Notes: generated from the sequence alone by a model not told the origin. Shown: positions 16,623 through 24,957, counted from the first letter of the stretch. The stretch is DNA of 32,317 nt from Saprospiraceae bacterium (GCA_027488855.1 JAIYAV010000369.1:1-32317); one strand, 5' to 3'. Numbers and translations: made by a program.

Positions 16623-17693
16623 ATGCTTTATCAACCGACTTTAACTCGTTTTTCCTGGGGCACACTGCTGCTCCTGCTGCTCTCACTAGGACTAGGTACA
16701 TTGAGTTGTGATCTGGGCGGTGACGATGATGAAGACCTCCTTGGTGATTGGGAACAGATCAATTCCGGTTTCCCTGGGGTTGGGCGCAATGCCGCCGTTA
16801 GTTTTACCATCGGAGACATCACCTATGTTGGCCTGGGCTTTGATGAGGACGGCGAACGTTTGAGTGATTTTTGGGCCTATAACCCGAGCCAAGGGTTTTG
16901 GGACAATCTGGGGCGTCTCAGCACCGATGCCCAAGCCCGTTTTCCGGGATCAGCACGCAATGGGGCCGTGGCTTTTGCCCTCAATGGCAAAGGTTACGTT
17001 GGCTTGGGGGATAATGACCAGGATTACCTCGCCGATTTTTATGAATACACTCCTGCTACTCGCAGTTGGCGCAAAATCGCTGATTTCCCCGGCGGTGCAC
17101 GGCGCGGCGCGCTTGCCTTTGTGATCGGCGACAAAGCTTACGTGGGCACTGGTTACGATGACAATTACCTCGTAGACATGTGGAGTTATGACGGCAAGAG
17201 CGACACCTGGACGCCCATCCGCGATTTTGGCGGCTCCAAACGAGAAGGGGCAACTGCGGTGGTTTTTAATGGCAAAGCCTATGTTGGTTTTGGCAACAGC
17301 AATGGCGTAGCGCAGAAAAACCTCTACACTTTTGACCCACAGCAAAACAGCTGGGCGGAAGTGGAAAGTTTGCGGGATGACGACGATGATGATGACCAAG
17401 TGGATATGGAATCGCGCATTTCTGCCAGTGCTTTTGTGCTGGGCCAGCGCATCTTTTTCTTTGGTGGCTCTACCGGTGGGTATTATCTGGGCGACATTTG
17501 GGCTTATGATCCGGCCCTGGATATCTGGACGGAACATACTCCCCTCAGCGACGATTGTGGGTCGGCTCGTGCGACTACCATAACTTTTAGCTTTGGTAAT
17601 CTGGGCTATGTGACTACGGGTACGGCGGGCAGTGGGCGCTTTGATGATTTGTGGACTTTTTCGCCGGATGCGGAGCAGGAGGATTGTGATTGA
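16623..17693 (+). CDS. Kelch-repeat lipoprotein
   Basis: This 356-residue protein has a lipoprotein signal peptide ending LSC (Cys29) and then an acidic Asp/Glu-rich linker. At least five kelch repeats of about 50 residues follow. Each begins with an Arg-x-Gly-Ala-x-Ala-Phe strand, continues with Gly-x-Gly-Tyr-Val-Gly-x-Gly and ends with Asp-Leu/Phe-Trp-x-Tyr (for example RNGAVAFALNGKGYVGLG and RREGATAVVFNGKAYVGFG-type units). A run of seven Asp residues lies near 253-259. Kelch blades form a beta propeller that binds proteins or carbohydrate. It is coupled to the DUF4270 gene. A two-hairpin terminator-like element follows the stop codon. Confidence 0.9.
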   Translation: MLYQPTLTRFSWGTLLLLLLSLGLGTLSCDLGGDDDEDLLGDWEQINSGFPGVGRNAAVSFTIGDITYVGLGFDEDGERLSDFWAYNPSQGFWDNLGRLSTDAQARFPGSARNGAVAFALNGKGYVGLGDNDQDYLADFYEYTPATRSWRKIADFPGGARRGALAFVIGDKAYVGTGYDDNYLVDMWSYDGKSDTWTPIRDFGGSKREGATAVVFNGKAYVGFGNSNGVAQKNLYTFDPQQNSWAEVESLRDDDDDDDQVDMESRISASAFVLGQRIFFFGGSTGGYYLGDIWAYDPALDIWTEHTPLSDDCGSARATTITFSFGNLGYVTTGTAGSGRFDDLWTFSPDAEQEDCD

Positions 17694-17754
17694 GATCATT
17701 TTTTAGATTGATCTTCAATTCATTAAGACATACAAGAGAGGGTTAAGTTTGCTA

Positions 17755-17827
17755 AAAACGGGGTAGGCTCCGTTTTCCTTCAGCAAATGAAGATGGCACT
17801 GCAAGGGAGCGGTGCCATCGTTTTTTT
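17755..17827 (+). terminator. Two-hairpin conserved element, copy A, with T tract
   Basis: Hairpin 1 pairs 17755-17763 with 17768-17776 around the loop TAGG. A 15-base linker reads CCTTCAGCAAATGAA. Hairpin 2 is an 11-base-pair stem (17792-17802 with 17809-17819), loop AAGGGA, followed by seven or more T residues. It lies about 60 bases after the kelch stop and can end that transcript. It is homologous to the opposite-strand element at 29857-29924. Confidence 0.8.
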
Positions 17828-18010
17828 AGTTCATCGATTTGCCTTTGCAATTCAAGTTTTTTTGAATTTCTTCTTCTGCAGGTTTCTTTTTCTCAATCAT
17901 CAACTTAGAAACGGGTTCATTTCCAGGTCCTAATAAATAATTTCCCGCGATTTCTCAAAACTAAGCTCCGAACCCACTATCTTCATCGGTTATAACCAAC
18001 AACCCATTAC

Positions 18011-19141
18011 ATGCTGCGCTTCGGCTACGATGCCAAACGGCTTTTTAACAACTTCACCGGTTTAGGCAATTACAGCCGTACCTTGTTGAAAAACTTGTCC
18101 TATTATTACCCCGACCCGGCTTATTTCCTCTTTTCTCCCCGTATTGAGCGGAAGCCGGATACTCGCTTTTTTACCAACAGTGCTTCCTTTGCGACCTATA
18201 GCCCATCTAAATACCAGCGCTTTTTGTGGCGTAGCTATTCCATTCGTTACGCGCTGAAGCGTCACAAAATCCAGTTGTATCACGGCCTCAGCAATGAGTT
18301 GCCCCTGGGCATCAACAGCACCCGCATCAAATCGGTGGTGACCATTCACGATTTGGTGTTCAAACACCGCCCGGATTATTACCCCTTTTTTGACCGCCAG
18401 ATGTACGACTTCAAATTCAATTACGCCTGCCAACAAGCCGACGCCATTGTGGCCATCAGCGAAAGCACCAAGGCGGATATTGTGCATTTTTACGGCATTC
18501 CACCCGAAAAAATCAAGGTGATTTACCAGTCTTGCGACGAGCGTTTTATGCAGGAGAAATCGCCCAAGTTGATCGAACCCATTCTGGCCAAATACCAGCT
18601 CCCCGCCGAGTTTATGCTCTACGTGGGCACCATCTCCGAGCGCAAAAACCTGCTGGGCATTGTCCAAGCCATGGCCCAATTGCCGCAGAGCATGCGTATA
18701 CCGCTCGTCGTCATTGGCGAGGGCAAAGAATACAAGACTCAGGTATTAGAATTTCTACAAAAAGCGGGGTTGAGCGAGTGGGTCATTTTCACTCAGGTCA
18801 GCAATGATGACTTGCCGTCCATTTTCCAAAAGGCCCGGATTTTCCTGTACCCTTCGCGTTGGGAAGGTTTTGGCATTCCGGTGATTGAGGCTTTGTTCAG
18901 CCGCACTCCGGTGATCAGTTCCAAAGTGTCTTCCTTGCCCGAGGCTGCGGGGCCAGCTTCCTGGTTGGTTGATCCCGAAGAACCTGCGGAAATCGCCGCT
19001 GGCATCGAACGCATTTTGAGCGATGATGCCTATCGCCACAACATGATCAAAACCGGACTGGAATACGCCCAAAACTTCCGAGGTGAAGTAGTGACCGAAG
19101 AAATGATGGATTTGTATCTTGACCTTTTAGGACTAGACTAG
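18011..19141 (+). CDS. Glycosyltransferase family 4 protein
   Basis: This 376-residue GT-B glycosyltransferase has an N-terminal acceptor-binding half with TGLGNYSRTLL near 16-26 and VTIHDLVFKHRPDYYP near 110-125. Its C-terminal nucleotide-sugar half has LYVGTISERKNLLGIV, VVIGEGKEY and the GT4 E-x7-E signature in SRWEGFGIPVIEAL. No membrane segment is seen, so it should act at the cytoplasmic face of the membrane, transferring a sugar to a lipid or polysaccharide acceptor that cannot be identified here. It is not inside a polysaccharide cluster. The pentapeptide-repeat gene starts 5 bases after its stop, so the two are likely cotranscribed. Confidence 0.93.
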   Translation: MLRFGYDAKRLFNNFTGLGNYSRTLLKNLSYYYPDPAYFLFSPRIERKPDTRFFTNSASFATYSPSKYQRFLWRSYSIRYALKRHKIQLYHGLSNELPLGINSTRIKSVVTIHDLVFKHRPDYYPFFDRQMYDFKFNYACQQADAIVAISESTKADIVHFYGIPPEKIKVIYQSCDERFMQEKSPKLIEPILAKYQLPAEFMLYVGTISERKNLLGIVQAMAQLPQSMRIPLVVIGEGKEYKTQVLEFLQKAGLSEWVIFTQVSNDDLPSIFQKARIFLYPSRWEGFGIPVIEALFSRTPVISSKVSSLPEAAGPASWLVDPEEPAEIAAGIERILSDDAYRHNMIKTGLEYAQNFRGEVVTEEMMDLYLDLLGLD

Positions 19142-19146
19142 AACTT

Positions 19147-19719
19147 ATGGATGAGACGTACCAACACAAAATCGAATTTACCGGTGAAAATTTCAGCGAA
19201 ACGACCTTGTTACTAGGCGAATACGAAGCTTGTACCTTCTCCCAATGTGTATTTGCCAATGTGGATTTATCCAAATTTACCTTTGTGCAATGCACTTTTG
19301 TCGATTGTGATTTCAGCATGGCCAAGTTGAATCAATGTACCTTTCGTGAGGTGGAGTTTCAGGCCTGCAAATTGCTGGGTTTACATTTCGATTATTGCAA
19401 TCCTTTTTTGTTGTCCTTCACTTTTACTGATTGCACCTTGAATTACAGCGCTTTTTATCAGTTGAAAATTCCTGGCACGGTATTTAAAAACTGCCAACTG
19501 GAAGGGGTGGATTTTGTAGAGGCCGACCTGAACAATGCCGTTTTTGACAACTGTGAGCTGAATGCTGCCGTTTTTGAAGACAGCATTTTGGAAGGGGCTG
19601 ACCTGCGTACTGCGCACAATTTCTCCATCGACCCCAGCTTCAACCGCATCAAAAAAGCAAAATTTTCTCGCCAAAATATCATTGGGCTTTTGGGAAAATA
19701 TGGTATTATCGTTGAGTAA
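19147..19719 (+). CDS. Pentapeptide-repeat protein (Qnr/MfpA fold type)
   Basis: This 190-residue protein is built of pentapeptide repeats of the A(D/N)LxX kind, for example CTFSQCVFANVDLSKFTF, CTFVDCDFSMAKL and GVDFVEADLNNAVFDNC. They form a right-handed quadrilateral beta helix. There is a break near residues 78-90 and a C-terminal extension (SIDPSFNRIKKAKFSRQNI, then a short helix), much as in Qnr and MfpA proteins, which mimic DNA and protect gyrase. Quinolone protection cannot be claimed from sequence alone, as most such proteins have no known role. It follows the GT4 gene after 5 bases. A 148-base palindromic repeat begins 2 bases after its stop. Confidence 0.92.
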   Translation: MDETYQHKIEFTGENFSETTLLLGEYEACTFSQCVFANVDLSKFTFVQCTFVDCDFSMAKLNQCTFREVEFQACKLLGLHFDYCNPFLLSFTFTDCTLNYSAFYQLKIPGTVFKNCQLEGVDFVEADLNNAVFDNCELNAAVFEDSILEGADLRTAHNFSIDPSFNRIKKAKFSRQNIIGLLGKYGIIVE

Positions 19720-19721
19720 TA

Positions 19722-19869
19722 GGCATGAATTGCCTCCAGCTTTAGCTGGTGGGTAAGCAGTGATCTCTGGTTTTGGGCTTTAGCCCTATTGCTAATTTGA
19801 GATTAGGGCTAAAGCCCATTTTGAGGGGATGCCCCGATCCACCAGCTAAAGCTGGAGGCAATTCATGCC
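19722..19869. repeat. 148-bp nested palindromic element
   Basis: Perfect 31-base terminal inverted repeats (19722-19752 and 19839-19869) enclose a second perfect 14-base inverted repeat (19775-19788 and 19804-19817). Each arm is itself a palindrome (CCAGCTTTAGCTGG and GGGCTTTAGCCC). There is no coding sequence inside. The size and structure suit a non-autonomous mobile element or a folded intergenic repeat. Confidence 0.85.
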
Positions 19870-19926
19870 CTTCGAGCTAAATGTCCAGTAATGTATGGTT
19901 TTTGCCCTCAACTCAATACCTGCATC

Positions 19927-21105
19927 ATGAGCAAGACTAAAAAATTATCCCGTCGCCAGTTTATTGAACAAACTGCGATTCTGGGCGCGGCTAGTGTAGT
20001 TGCTCCCAACCTTTTGCAAGCAAATAACCCACTACCTGCCAAAAAAGTGCGCGTCAGTGTGATTGGCTGTGGCAGCGTCTCGACCCAATACCTGCCCCAT
20101 ATCTCCAAATCGCCCCACGTAGAATTGGTCAGCACCTGCGACATCATTCCCGAGCGGGCGCAAAAAACTGCCGAACAATACGGCATCAAACATTGGTATC
20201 CATACATCGACCAGCTGCTGGCCGGTGAACCCTTCGACCTGCTGCTCAACCTCACCGACATGCAGGAGCACGGTCGGCTCAACAAACAAGCCCTGTTGGC
20301 TGATCGCAATGTATGGAGTGAAAAACCGATGGCCAATACTTACGCCGAAGGGAAAGCACTACTCGACCTGGCCAAATCCAAAAACTTGCGCATTTGGGGT
20401 GCCCCGGCGGTGGTCAATAGTCCTCAATTTGCCTTCATGGCCCAACAAATCCAGGCTGGCAGACTGGGTCGAGTTGCCGCTGCACACGCGCATTACGGGC
20501 ATTTGGGGCCGCATTGGTCGGCATTTTTTTATGAAAAAGGAGGTGGCAGTTTGCCAGATTTGGGCGTATACAACCTGGCTACTTTGACGGGTTTGTTGGG
20601 CCCGGCTAAATACATCACCGCCATGACCAGCATTGTAACCCCCAAACGCAAGACGGACAACAAAGGGGAAATCGACGTAATAGCCGAAGACAATGCCGTA
20701 GTCCTCATGGATCACGGCAAAGGCATTATCTCCAGTGTACAGTGTGGATTCAACTACTTTGATCCCTATGGCCATGAGGGCAAAGGCCAGGAAAAACCGA
20801 CCATCTCCATTTGGGGCAGCGGCGGCAACATGAACCTGATTGGCTACGATTGGGCGCCTTTTGGGGTGGATATGGCGACACTGGAGAACGAAAAAACCGT
20901 GCGTCACGTGCCCGATCCGGGCGCTTATGTATGGCAAATGGGCGCTACCGTCATCTCGGAATTCATGGCGGGCGCGAGTGGAGAGCCGCGCATCCAGGCG
21001 GAACATGCTTTGCATGTGTTGGAAGTGATTGAGGCGGCGCGGAAATCGGCGAGTACGGGGAAGAGGGTGAAGTTGGTATCGACGTTTCGGTATCCGATTG
21101 TTTAG
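19927..21105 (+). CDS. Tat-exported Gfo/Idh/MocA family oxidoreductase
   Basis: This 392-residue protein starts with a twin-arginine signal (SRRQFIEQ, then a hydrophobic stretch to Ala), so it is folded with its NAD(P) cofactor and exported to the periplasm. The Rossmann motif VIGCGSVSTQYL is at about 47-58 and the family Glu-Lys-Pro appears in WSEKPMANT. The C-terminal half holds the substrate barrel (GGGSLPDLGVYNLATLTGLLG). Such exported Bacteroidota members oxidise or epimerise sugars or cyclitols; the substrate is not evident. The ATG at 19927 is chosen because it starts the Tat signal; an upstream ATG at 19891 adds 12 non-signal residues. Confidence 0.92.
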   Translation: MSKTKKLSRRQFIEQTAILGAASVVAPNLLQANNPLPAKKVRVSVIGCGSVSTQYLPHISKSPHVELVSTCDIIPERAQKTAEQYGIKHWYPYIDQLLAGEPFDLLLNLTDMQEHGRLNKQALLADRNVWSEKPMANTYAEGKALLDLAKSKNLRIWGAPAVVNSPQFAFMAQQIQAGRLGRVAAAHAHYGHLGPHWSAFFYEKGGGSLPDLGVYNLATLTGLLGPAKYITAMTSIVTPKRKTDNKGEIDVIAEDNAVVLMDHGKGIISSVQCGFNYFDPYGHEGKGQEKPTISIWGSGGNMNLIGYDWAPFGVDMATLENEKTVRHVPDPGAYVWQMGATVISEFMAGASGEPRIQAEHALHVLEVIEAARKSASTGKRVKLVSTFRYPIV

Positions 21106-21128
21106 GCTTTCAATTTTTGAGCATTGTC

Positions 21129-21183
21129 GTAAAAGTTTAGGAGGGGTGGGCTGCTTCGCCGCTCACCCCTCCTAAACTTTTAC
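21129..21183. terminator. Bidirectional hairpin terminator overlapping a stop codon
   Basis: A 23-base-pair stem (21129-21151 with 21161-21183) has one G-T wobble on the + strand and a nine-base loop. It sits between the convergent oxidoreductase and esterase genes and includes the last four codons and the stop of the latter (21172-21183). Confidence 0.8.
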
Positions 21184-22119
21184 AAATCTTTTAAAAAATG
21201 TCCAAATAACTTCACAAGCATTCATATCCTGACTTGTCTTTCCAATAATGGCTTCATTCAAATATTGATAACCTTGTGGCCAAGTATGTCCGCCATTCAA
21301 AATTACGTAACTCACTACTTCGCTTCCGTTCTTTCCTCCCGAATAAACCCTTTGTTTTATCGTTGTTCCGTCATTTGCAATGTCGGGTAAGTCAGTTATG
21401 GTTGGTGTTGTGGTACAACCATTAATTTTTACCCATTTGTCTATGGCTTGAAAATGAGATAAAACGGTACCACCTGCGGTACCTCCTGCGGTCATTTGTC
21501 CGCCTGCGAAAGGTACAAGTGGGTCTGTTGTTCCATGAATATATATTGCAGGAACTGGTCTGCCGGGATTACAACTAGGAGCAATAGTGGTTGCTTCCAT
21601 TGTAGCCGCATCAATTGCAATTGCAGCAATTCTATTACTTAATTCACAACCTAAACGTGAAGACATAAATCCACCATTTGAAATTCCTGTTGCATATATT
21701 TTTGTTCCGTCAACAGAATTGTTTGCAATCATATAATCACACATTTGATTGAAAAAACTCACATCGTTAATTCCTAATTGATTTGGTGCTGTTGGCCTTC
21801 CATCGTTCCAATTCTTTTGAATTCCTGCCGGATAAACCAAAACAACTTTGTCTTTGTCTGCAATAGGTTTGAAATTAGCAATGTTGATCATTCCTTCTGG
21901 AGTTCCGCTTCCTCCGTGAATGGCAAAAATCATTGGCATTTTTCCTGCATTGTTATGACCTGTAGGAAGATATACAATGAAACTTCTTGCATTTCCATCA
22001 ATGGTTAAGTTTATTGTTTTTTGTTCGCTGGGTTTGTCAGCAGTTGTTGTTGGACTGTCGCTTTTGTTACACGAAAAAAGCGAAATTAAAATTGTAAGGA
22101 TTAATACTGCCTGTCTCAT
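21172..22119 (-). CDS. PHB-depolymerase/LpqC-type esterase, lipoprotein
   Basis: This 315-residue alpha/beta hydrolase has a lipoprotein signal (LFSC, Cys17). An oxyanion region, IFAIHGGSGTPEG, is followed by the nucleophile Ser in ATGISNGGFMS, the Asp in HGTTDPLVPF and the His in NGGHTWPQG. This is the polyhydroxybutyrate depolymerase/feruloyl esterase family, so it probably hydrolyses polyester or aromatic esters at the cell surface. It is AT-richer than the oxidoreductase before it and is separated from the next upstream gene by an attC-like palindrome, so it may have arrived as a cassette. Its stop codon lies within a long inverted repeat. Confidence 0.92.
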   Translation of the reverse strand: MRQAVLILTILISLFSCNKSDSPTTTADKPSEQKTINLTIDGNARSFIVYLPTGHNNAGKMPMIFAIHGGSGTPEGMINIANFKPIADKDKVVLVYPAGIQKNWNDGRPTAPNQLGINDVSFFNQMCDYMIANNSVDGTKIYATGISNGGFMSSRLGCELSNRIAAIAIDAATMEATTIAPSCNPGRPVPAIYIHGTTDPLVPFAGGQMTAGGTAGGTVLSHFQAIDKWVKINGCTTTPTITDLPDIANDGTTIKQRVYSGGKNGSEVVSYVILNGGHTWPQGYQYLNEAIIGKTSQDMNACEVIWTFFKRFVKV

Positions 22120-22172
22120 TGTTTCTTAAAATTATTTCAGTTTAGACTTTTTGAGTGGTGTTTGGTTTAATT

Positions 22173-22308
22173 GCTACTAACGTTTCGCCGTTTTGCGAAG
22201 GCGGGGATTTTCAGTACTAAACTTCATTAGATGCACAAAGCTTGGATTTTGCACTTCACTGTCGTAGAAGCACGAAACCCCCGCTTTTGCAAAACGGTTG
22301 TTAGCAGC
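22173..22308 (-). repeat. attC-like imperfect palindrome between two cassette-like genes
   Basis: The ends GCTACTAAC (22173-22181) and GTTAGCAGC (22300-22308) are inverted, with one mismatch. Inside them a 19-base inverted repeat (22188-22206 and 22279-22297) matches at 17 positions, with about 70 bases of spacer. The 136-base length and the AAC/GTT ends resemble integron attC sites. No integrase gene is in the window. Confidence 0.5.
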
Positions 22309-22316
22309 TGAGCTTA

Positions 22317-23030
22317 TTATTGATTTCCTCTCGGATTTTTGCTTGGGCATTCTCTTTTTACAATTTTTAGTTTTCCGTTAACCCATTTGTTTTTTAGGTC
22401 ACAAACACCTTGAAAACCATAATCGACACTCCAAACTACATCTTCTGAAATTACAGTCTTTGTTTTGGAGTCCAAGTGCATATTTGCTAATTCCTTTGCT
22501 TCAGGATGTGTCTGTATTTTTTTAGTTTTTGGATTAATTGTCAACAAATGTCCTCGTGATAAAGCATAACCATTAGAAACAGATATTTGTAAATACATGT
22601 CGGTTTGACCATCAAAATTGTAATCTTCAAAGTCAAGATTAAATTGAATTGGAAATGCATCAAGCAATTCTATCTCGTCATTTTTTGTCCAACCACCAGC
22701 CAATTTGGTATAAAGTTCAACTTTATAAGTGCTGTCGTTTGGGCAACTAACAAGAATTGCATTGTTCTCCGTCTGTGACAAAATATTGCCAGTCTTTATG
22801 AACAAAAAAGGTTCCCAATTACTAAATTCAAAAGTGTCAAGTTGATTTGATTTGTCAAGAAGTTTGTACAGAGTGTCGGCAGAAATTTCTACTTTCTGGA
22901 TGTCAATTAAAACTTTTTTGTCAAGAGTCAAAGGACTTTCAGTGGTCAATTGATTTTTTGTCTGTGATTTGTCACACCCAAAAAATGTTAGCCCTAATAT
23001 AATTGAAAATATGACGGTTATCTTCTTCAT
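22317..23030 (-). CDS. Lipoprotein of the XAC2610-related kind, unknown function
   Basis: This 237-residue protein starts at the ATG at 23030, which gives a clean lipoprotein signal (Met-Lys-Lys, hydrophobic core, FFGC). The frame continues further upstream, but that part has no signal and crosses an attC-like end. The body is beta-rich and carries DFEDYNFDGQTDMYLQ near residues 140-155, a calcium-binding-loop-like Asp-x-Asn-x-Asp-Gly motif also seen in XAC2610-like proteins. The sequence then continues to a Cys-containing end (YGFQGVCDLKN, VKRECP). Its role is unknown. It sits as a single gene bounded by GCTGCTAAC-type ends at both sides, like a gene cassette. Confidence 0.75.
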   Translation of the reverse strand: MKKITVIFSIILGLTFFGCDKSQTKNQLTTESPLTLDKKVLIDIQKVEISADTLYKLLDKSNQLDTFEFSNWEPFLFIKTGNILSQTENNAILVSCPNDSTYKVELYTKLAGGWTKNDEIELLDAFPIQFNLDFEDYNFDGQTDMYLQISVSNGYALSRGHLLTINPKTKKIQTHPEAKELANMHLDSKTKTVISEDVVWSVDYGFQGVCDLKNKWVNGKLKIVKRECPSKNPRGNQ

Positions 23031-23041
23031 AGCTTTGCTGC

Positions 23042-23057
23042 TAACGCTGAAATATGC
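23042..23057 (+). repeat. Short direct repeat flanking the PhlG/FAD cluster, left copy
   Basis: TAACGCTGAAATATGC here matches TAACGCGGAAATATGC at 28863-28878 in 15 of 16 bases and in the same orientation. The two copies bracket the whole hydrolase-oxidase module. Confidence 0.4.
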
Positions 23058-23314
23058 GCACTCATCGTATCCGACTAGTAAAGATAAACCCGGGGCACTC
23101 AAGCTCCAAGCATCTGGAATTTTTAATTTTATCAACTTGACAATGAATAGATTGATTAAAGATACCCAGTTCCGCGACTTTCGGAACAATACAAAATGCG
23201 CAGTACGTTACGACTCTTTTTTGTCCAGCATCAGCACTCTCTTACAATGATTTTAGCGACATTCAGTTTGTTCCCTATTCCCGACCCAACTGGTTTAAGA
23301 TGTGAAAAAATTCT

Positions 23315-23362
23315 TATACCGGGCGAAATGTAGGTTTATTTACCTACATTTCGCCCGGTATA
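23315..23362. repeat. 21-bp perfect inverted repeat with GGGCGAAATGTAGG arms
   Basis: Arms 23315-23335 and 23342-23362 are exact complements around a six-base loop. A related imperfect palindrome with the same GGCGAAAT/ATTTCGCC ends follows at 23375-23408. They look like REP-type extragenic palindromes. Confidence 0.75.
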
Positions 23363-23488
23363 TTTTGAATGTTGGGCGAAATCTGGTGTTTTGACCCCAC
23401 ATTTCGCCGGGAATACAATAAGCATAGCCTCGGATTGGTTGAAAAAATCTTGACGATGGATGACTTGTTTTAGAGGCAGGCAGAGTTG

Positions 23489-23731
23489 TCAGTTGGTGTT
23501 TTTATTCTCTGTATGCAAGTCAACCCATTTTGATATAATTGGCACAATCAATAACCCAGTAGGAACGGCAATGCAACAGCCCACCAAAAAATCATTGAGC
23601 CAAAGTTTGAAAAAATTAACGCAATAACCAGAATGTACCAACAACATCCCACCTGTCATCACAACAGTCATGGCAATGGAAACAGAAATGTTAGAAAAAA
23701 GGCGAGCCTGTGGTTTTGTAAAATGTATCAT
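23489..23731 (-). CDS. DUF2798 family two-helix membrane protein
   Basis: This 80-residue protein has two predicted membrane segments (about 15-34 and 44-66), with FSNISVSIAMTVVMTGGML in the first, typical of the small DUF2798 membrane proteins found in many bacteria. It has no known function. It lies downstream of the frameshifted hydrolase-oxidase gene on the same strand, but a strong terminator (23739-23777) ends only a few bases before its start. It is therefore read by leakage through that terminator or from a promoter not visible in the short gap. Confidence 0.8.
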   Translation of the reverse strand: MIHFTKPQARLFSNISVSIAMTVVMTGGMLLVHSGYCVNFFKLWLNDFLVGCCIAVPTGLLIVPIISKWVDLHTENKNTN

Positions 23732-23738
23732 GATGTTG

Positions 23739-23777
23739 TAAAAAAAAGTCTGCGAACCTAAGACTTTCGCAGACTTT
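23739..23777 (-). terminator. Rho-independent terminator after the frameshifted oxidase gene
   Basis: On the minus strand a 12-base-pair stem (23766-23777 with 23745-23756), with a nine-base loop, is followed by a run of T residues. It lies between the oxidase stop (23798) and the DUF2798 start (23731). Confidence 0.8.
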
Positions 23778-23797
23778 AGGAATGGTTGAACAATTAA

Positions 23798-24901
23798 TTA
23801 TTTAATCTCTGGTCGGCTATGCCATTCGTGGAATAAGCCTTTCGGGTCTCTGTCTGCTCTTATTTGCTGAATTTTTTTCAAATTCGCATCAGATAAAAAT
23901 GGTGCAGTTCTTTTGTGCAAGCCTTCATCAGCTAATTGGATGCCGGTACTCATGTGGTTCATTTTATGCATCATCGATGCAGCCCAATCGCCATATTTTG
24001 ACGTATCAGCAGCATTTTTCCAAATGGTGTACAAGGCAATGTAGATGTTGTCCTCATTTGAATAGGCCATATCGGATTGTATTTGCCCAGGATGCCAATT
24101 GAGCCAAAGCATATGCGAAGGAGCAGGAGGCAAGGTTCTTGCGATTTCTTTGATGTAAGGCATTAAGTCGTCCAATGGAGCGTGTGTCCACATATTGTCT
24201 ACACCATAGTGATGGTTTTCTGGATAATGGCTCATCACTAATTTGTACAAGGCATCGATACCTGGGTCAATCGCTGGCGTAGCAATCAATGCTTTACTTT
24301 TGATCGGGCTATTTTTCATAAAAGCCATTGCCTCTTCAAATTCGTCTCTGGTGTCAGCAAAAATGGGTGCAGCAGCCTCTATACCTGGCCCAAATATTCC
24401 TGCCATTTTGTTGCTCATCAACATTTGAAACTCTACAGCTTTCGGTATGCTAGGTCCCACTTCGTAGGCCCAGCTGTACACATCCTCCAGATGTTTCATA
24501 TAAAATTGATGGGCAATAATAGCTCTGTATTTGGGTAGCGGATACAGCTTTAAATGGAAACGAACCACTACGCCAAAAAAACCGCCACCTGCACCACGTG
24601 CCGCCCAAAACAAATCGGCGTTTTCGCTTTCGCTGGCATGGACGTATTCGCCATCGGCAGTAACTAAATCGATTCCAATCACACTCTCACAAGCAATTCC
24701 CAATTTTCTGCCGTTCCAACCATAACCGCCTTGCAAAAGATAACCTCCAATGCAAACACCTTTACAATGACCAGCGGGGAAGAAAAGATTATGCTTATAC
24801 AATTCCAACATCAACACACTTCCGCCAACACCTGGCCCAGCGGTTGCCGTCATTTCGTTCACATTCACTTCAAATTGATTGAAGTGCTTCATCATAATCA
24901 A
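23798..24901 (-). CDS. FAD-oxidase half of a frameshifted PhlG-FAD oxidase fusion (copy 1)
   Basis: This 367-residue ORF is the C-terminal part of paralog copy 1. It carries the FAD-binding glycine-rich strand TATAGPGVGGS, the motif AGHCKGVCIGGYLLQGGYG in which Cys46 aligns with the covalent flavin Cys of berberine bridge enzymes, the DLVTADGEYVHAS strand, and a C-terminal BBE-type end (IRADRDPKGLFHEWHSRPE). The His attachment site in CSGGHS is encoded just upstream, in the same frame but before the first ATG, so a protein started at 24901 would lack it and could not bind flavin normally. The frame is open back to about 24956, where it meets the hydrolase half with a one-base shift. Confidence 0.85.
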   Translation of the reverse strand: MIMMKHFNQFEVNVNEMTATAGPGVGGSVLMLELYKHNLFFPAGHCKGVCIGGYLLQGGYGWNGRKLGIACESVIGIDLVTADGEYVHASESENADLFWAARGAGGGFFGVVVRFHLKLYPLPKYRAIIAHQFYMKHLEDVYSWAYEVGPSIPKAVEFQMLMSNKMAGIFGPGIEAAAPIFADTRDEFEEAMAFMKNSPIKSKALIATPAIDPGIDALYKLVMSHYPENHHYGVDNMWTHAPLDDLMPYIKEIARTLPPAPSHMLWLNWHPGQIQSDMAYSNEDNIYIALYTIWKNAADTSKYGDWAASMMHKMNHMSTGIQLADEGLHKRTAPFLSDANLKKIQQIRADRDPKGLFHEWHSRPEIK

Positions 24902-24957
24902 AATGCTATTGTCTCGTAAATGATTGGCACTAAAACTATGACCACCCGAACAAACAT

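Larger units (their letters stand above)
23031..23488. other. Gene-free region with palindromes
   Basis: This 458-base gap holds the GCTGCTAAC end at 23037-23045, a short direct repeat at 23042-23057, and two GGGCGAAAT palindromes near 23316-23408. The stretch 23060-23250 shows no ORF worth calling. Confidence 0.6.

Noticed and set aside
16950-17699. A 249-codon minus-strand ORF
   Set aside because: It is antisense to the kelch repeats; its apparent repetition only mirrors the repeat-coding DNA.
20359-21015. A 218-codon minus-strand ORF
   Set aside because: It is antisense to the Gfo/Idh/MocA gene, which has clear motifs.
23031-23189. Extended start of the 237-residue lipoprotein at 23189
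   Set aside because: It would bury the lipoprotein signal peptide inside the protein and crosses an attC-like end.
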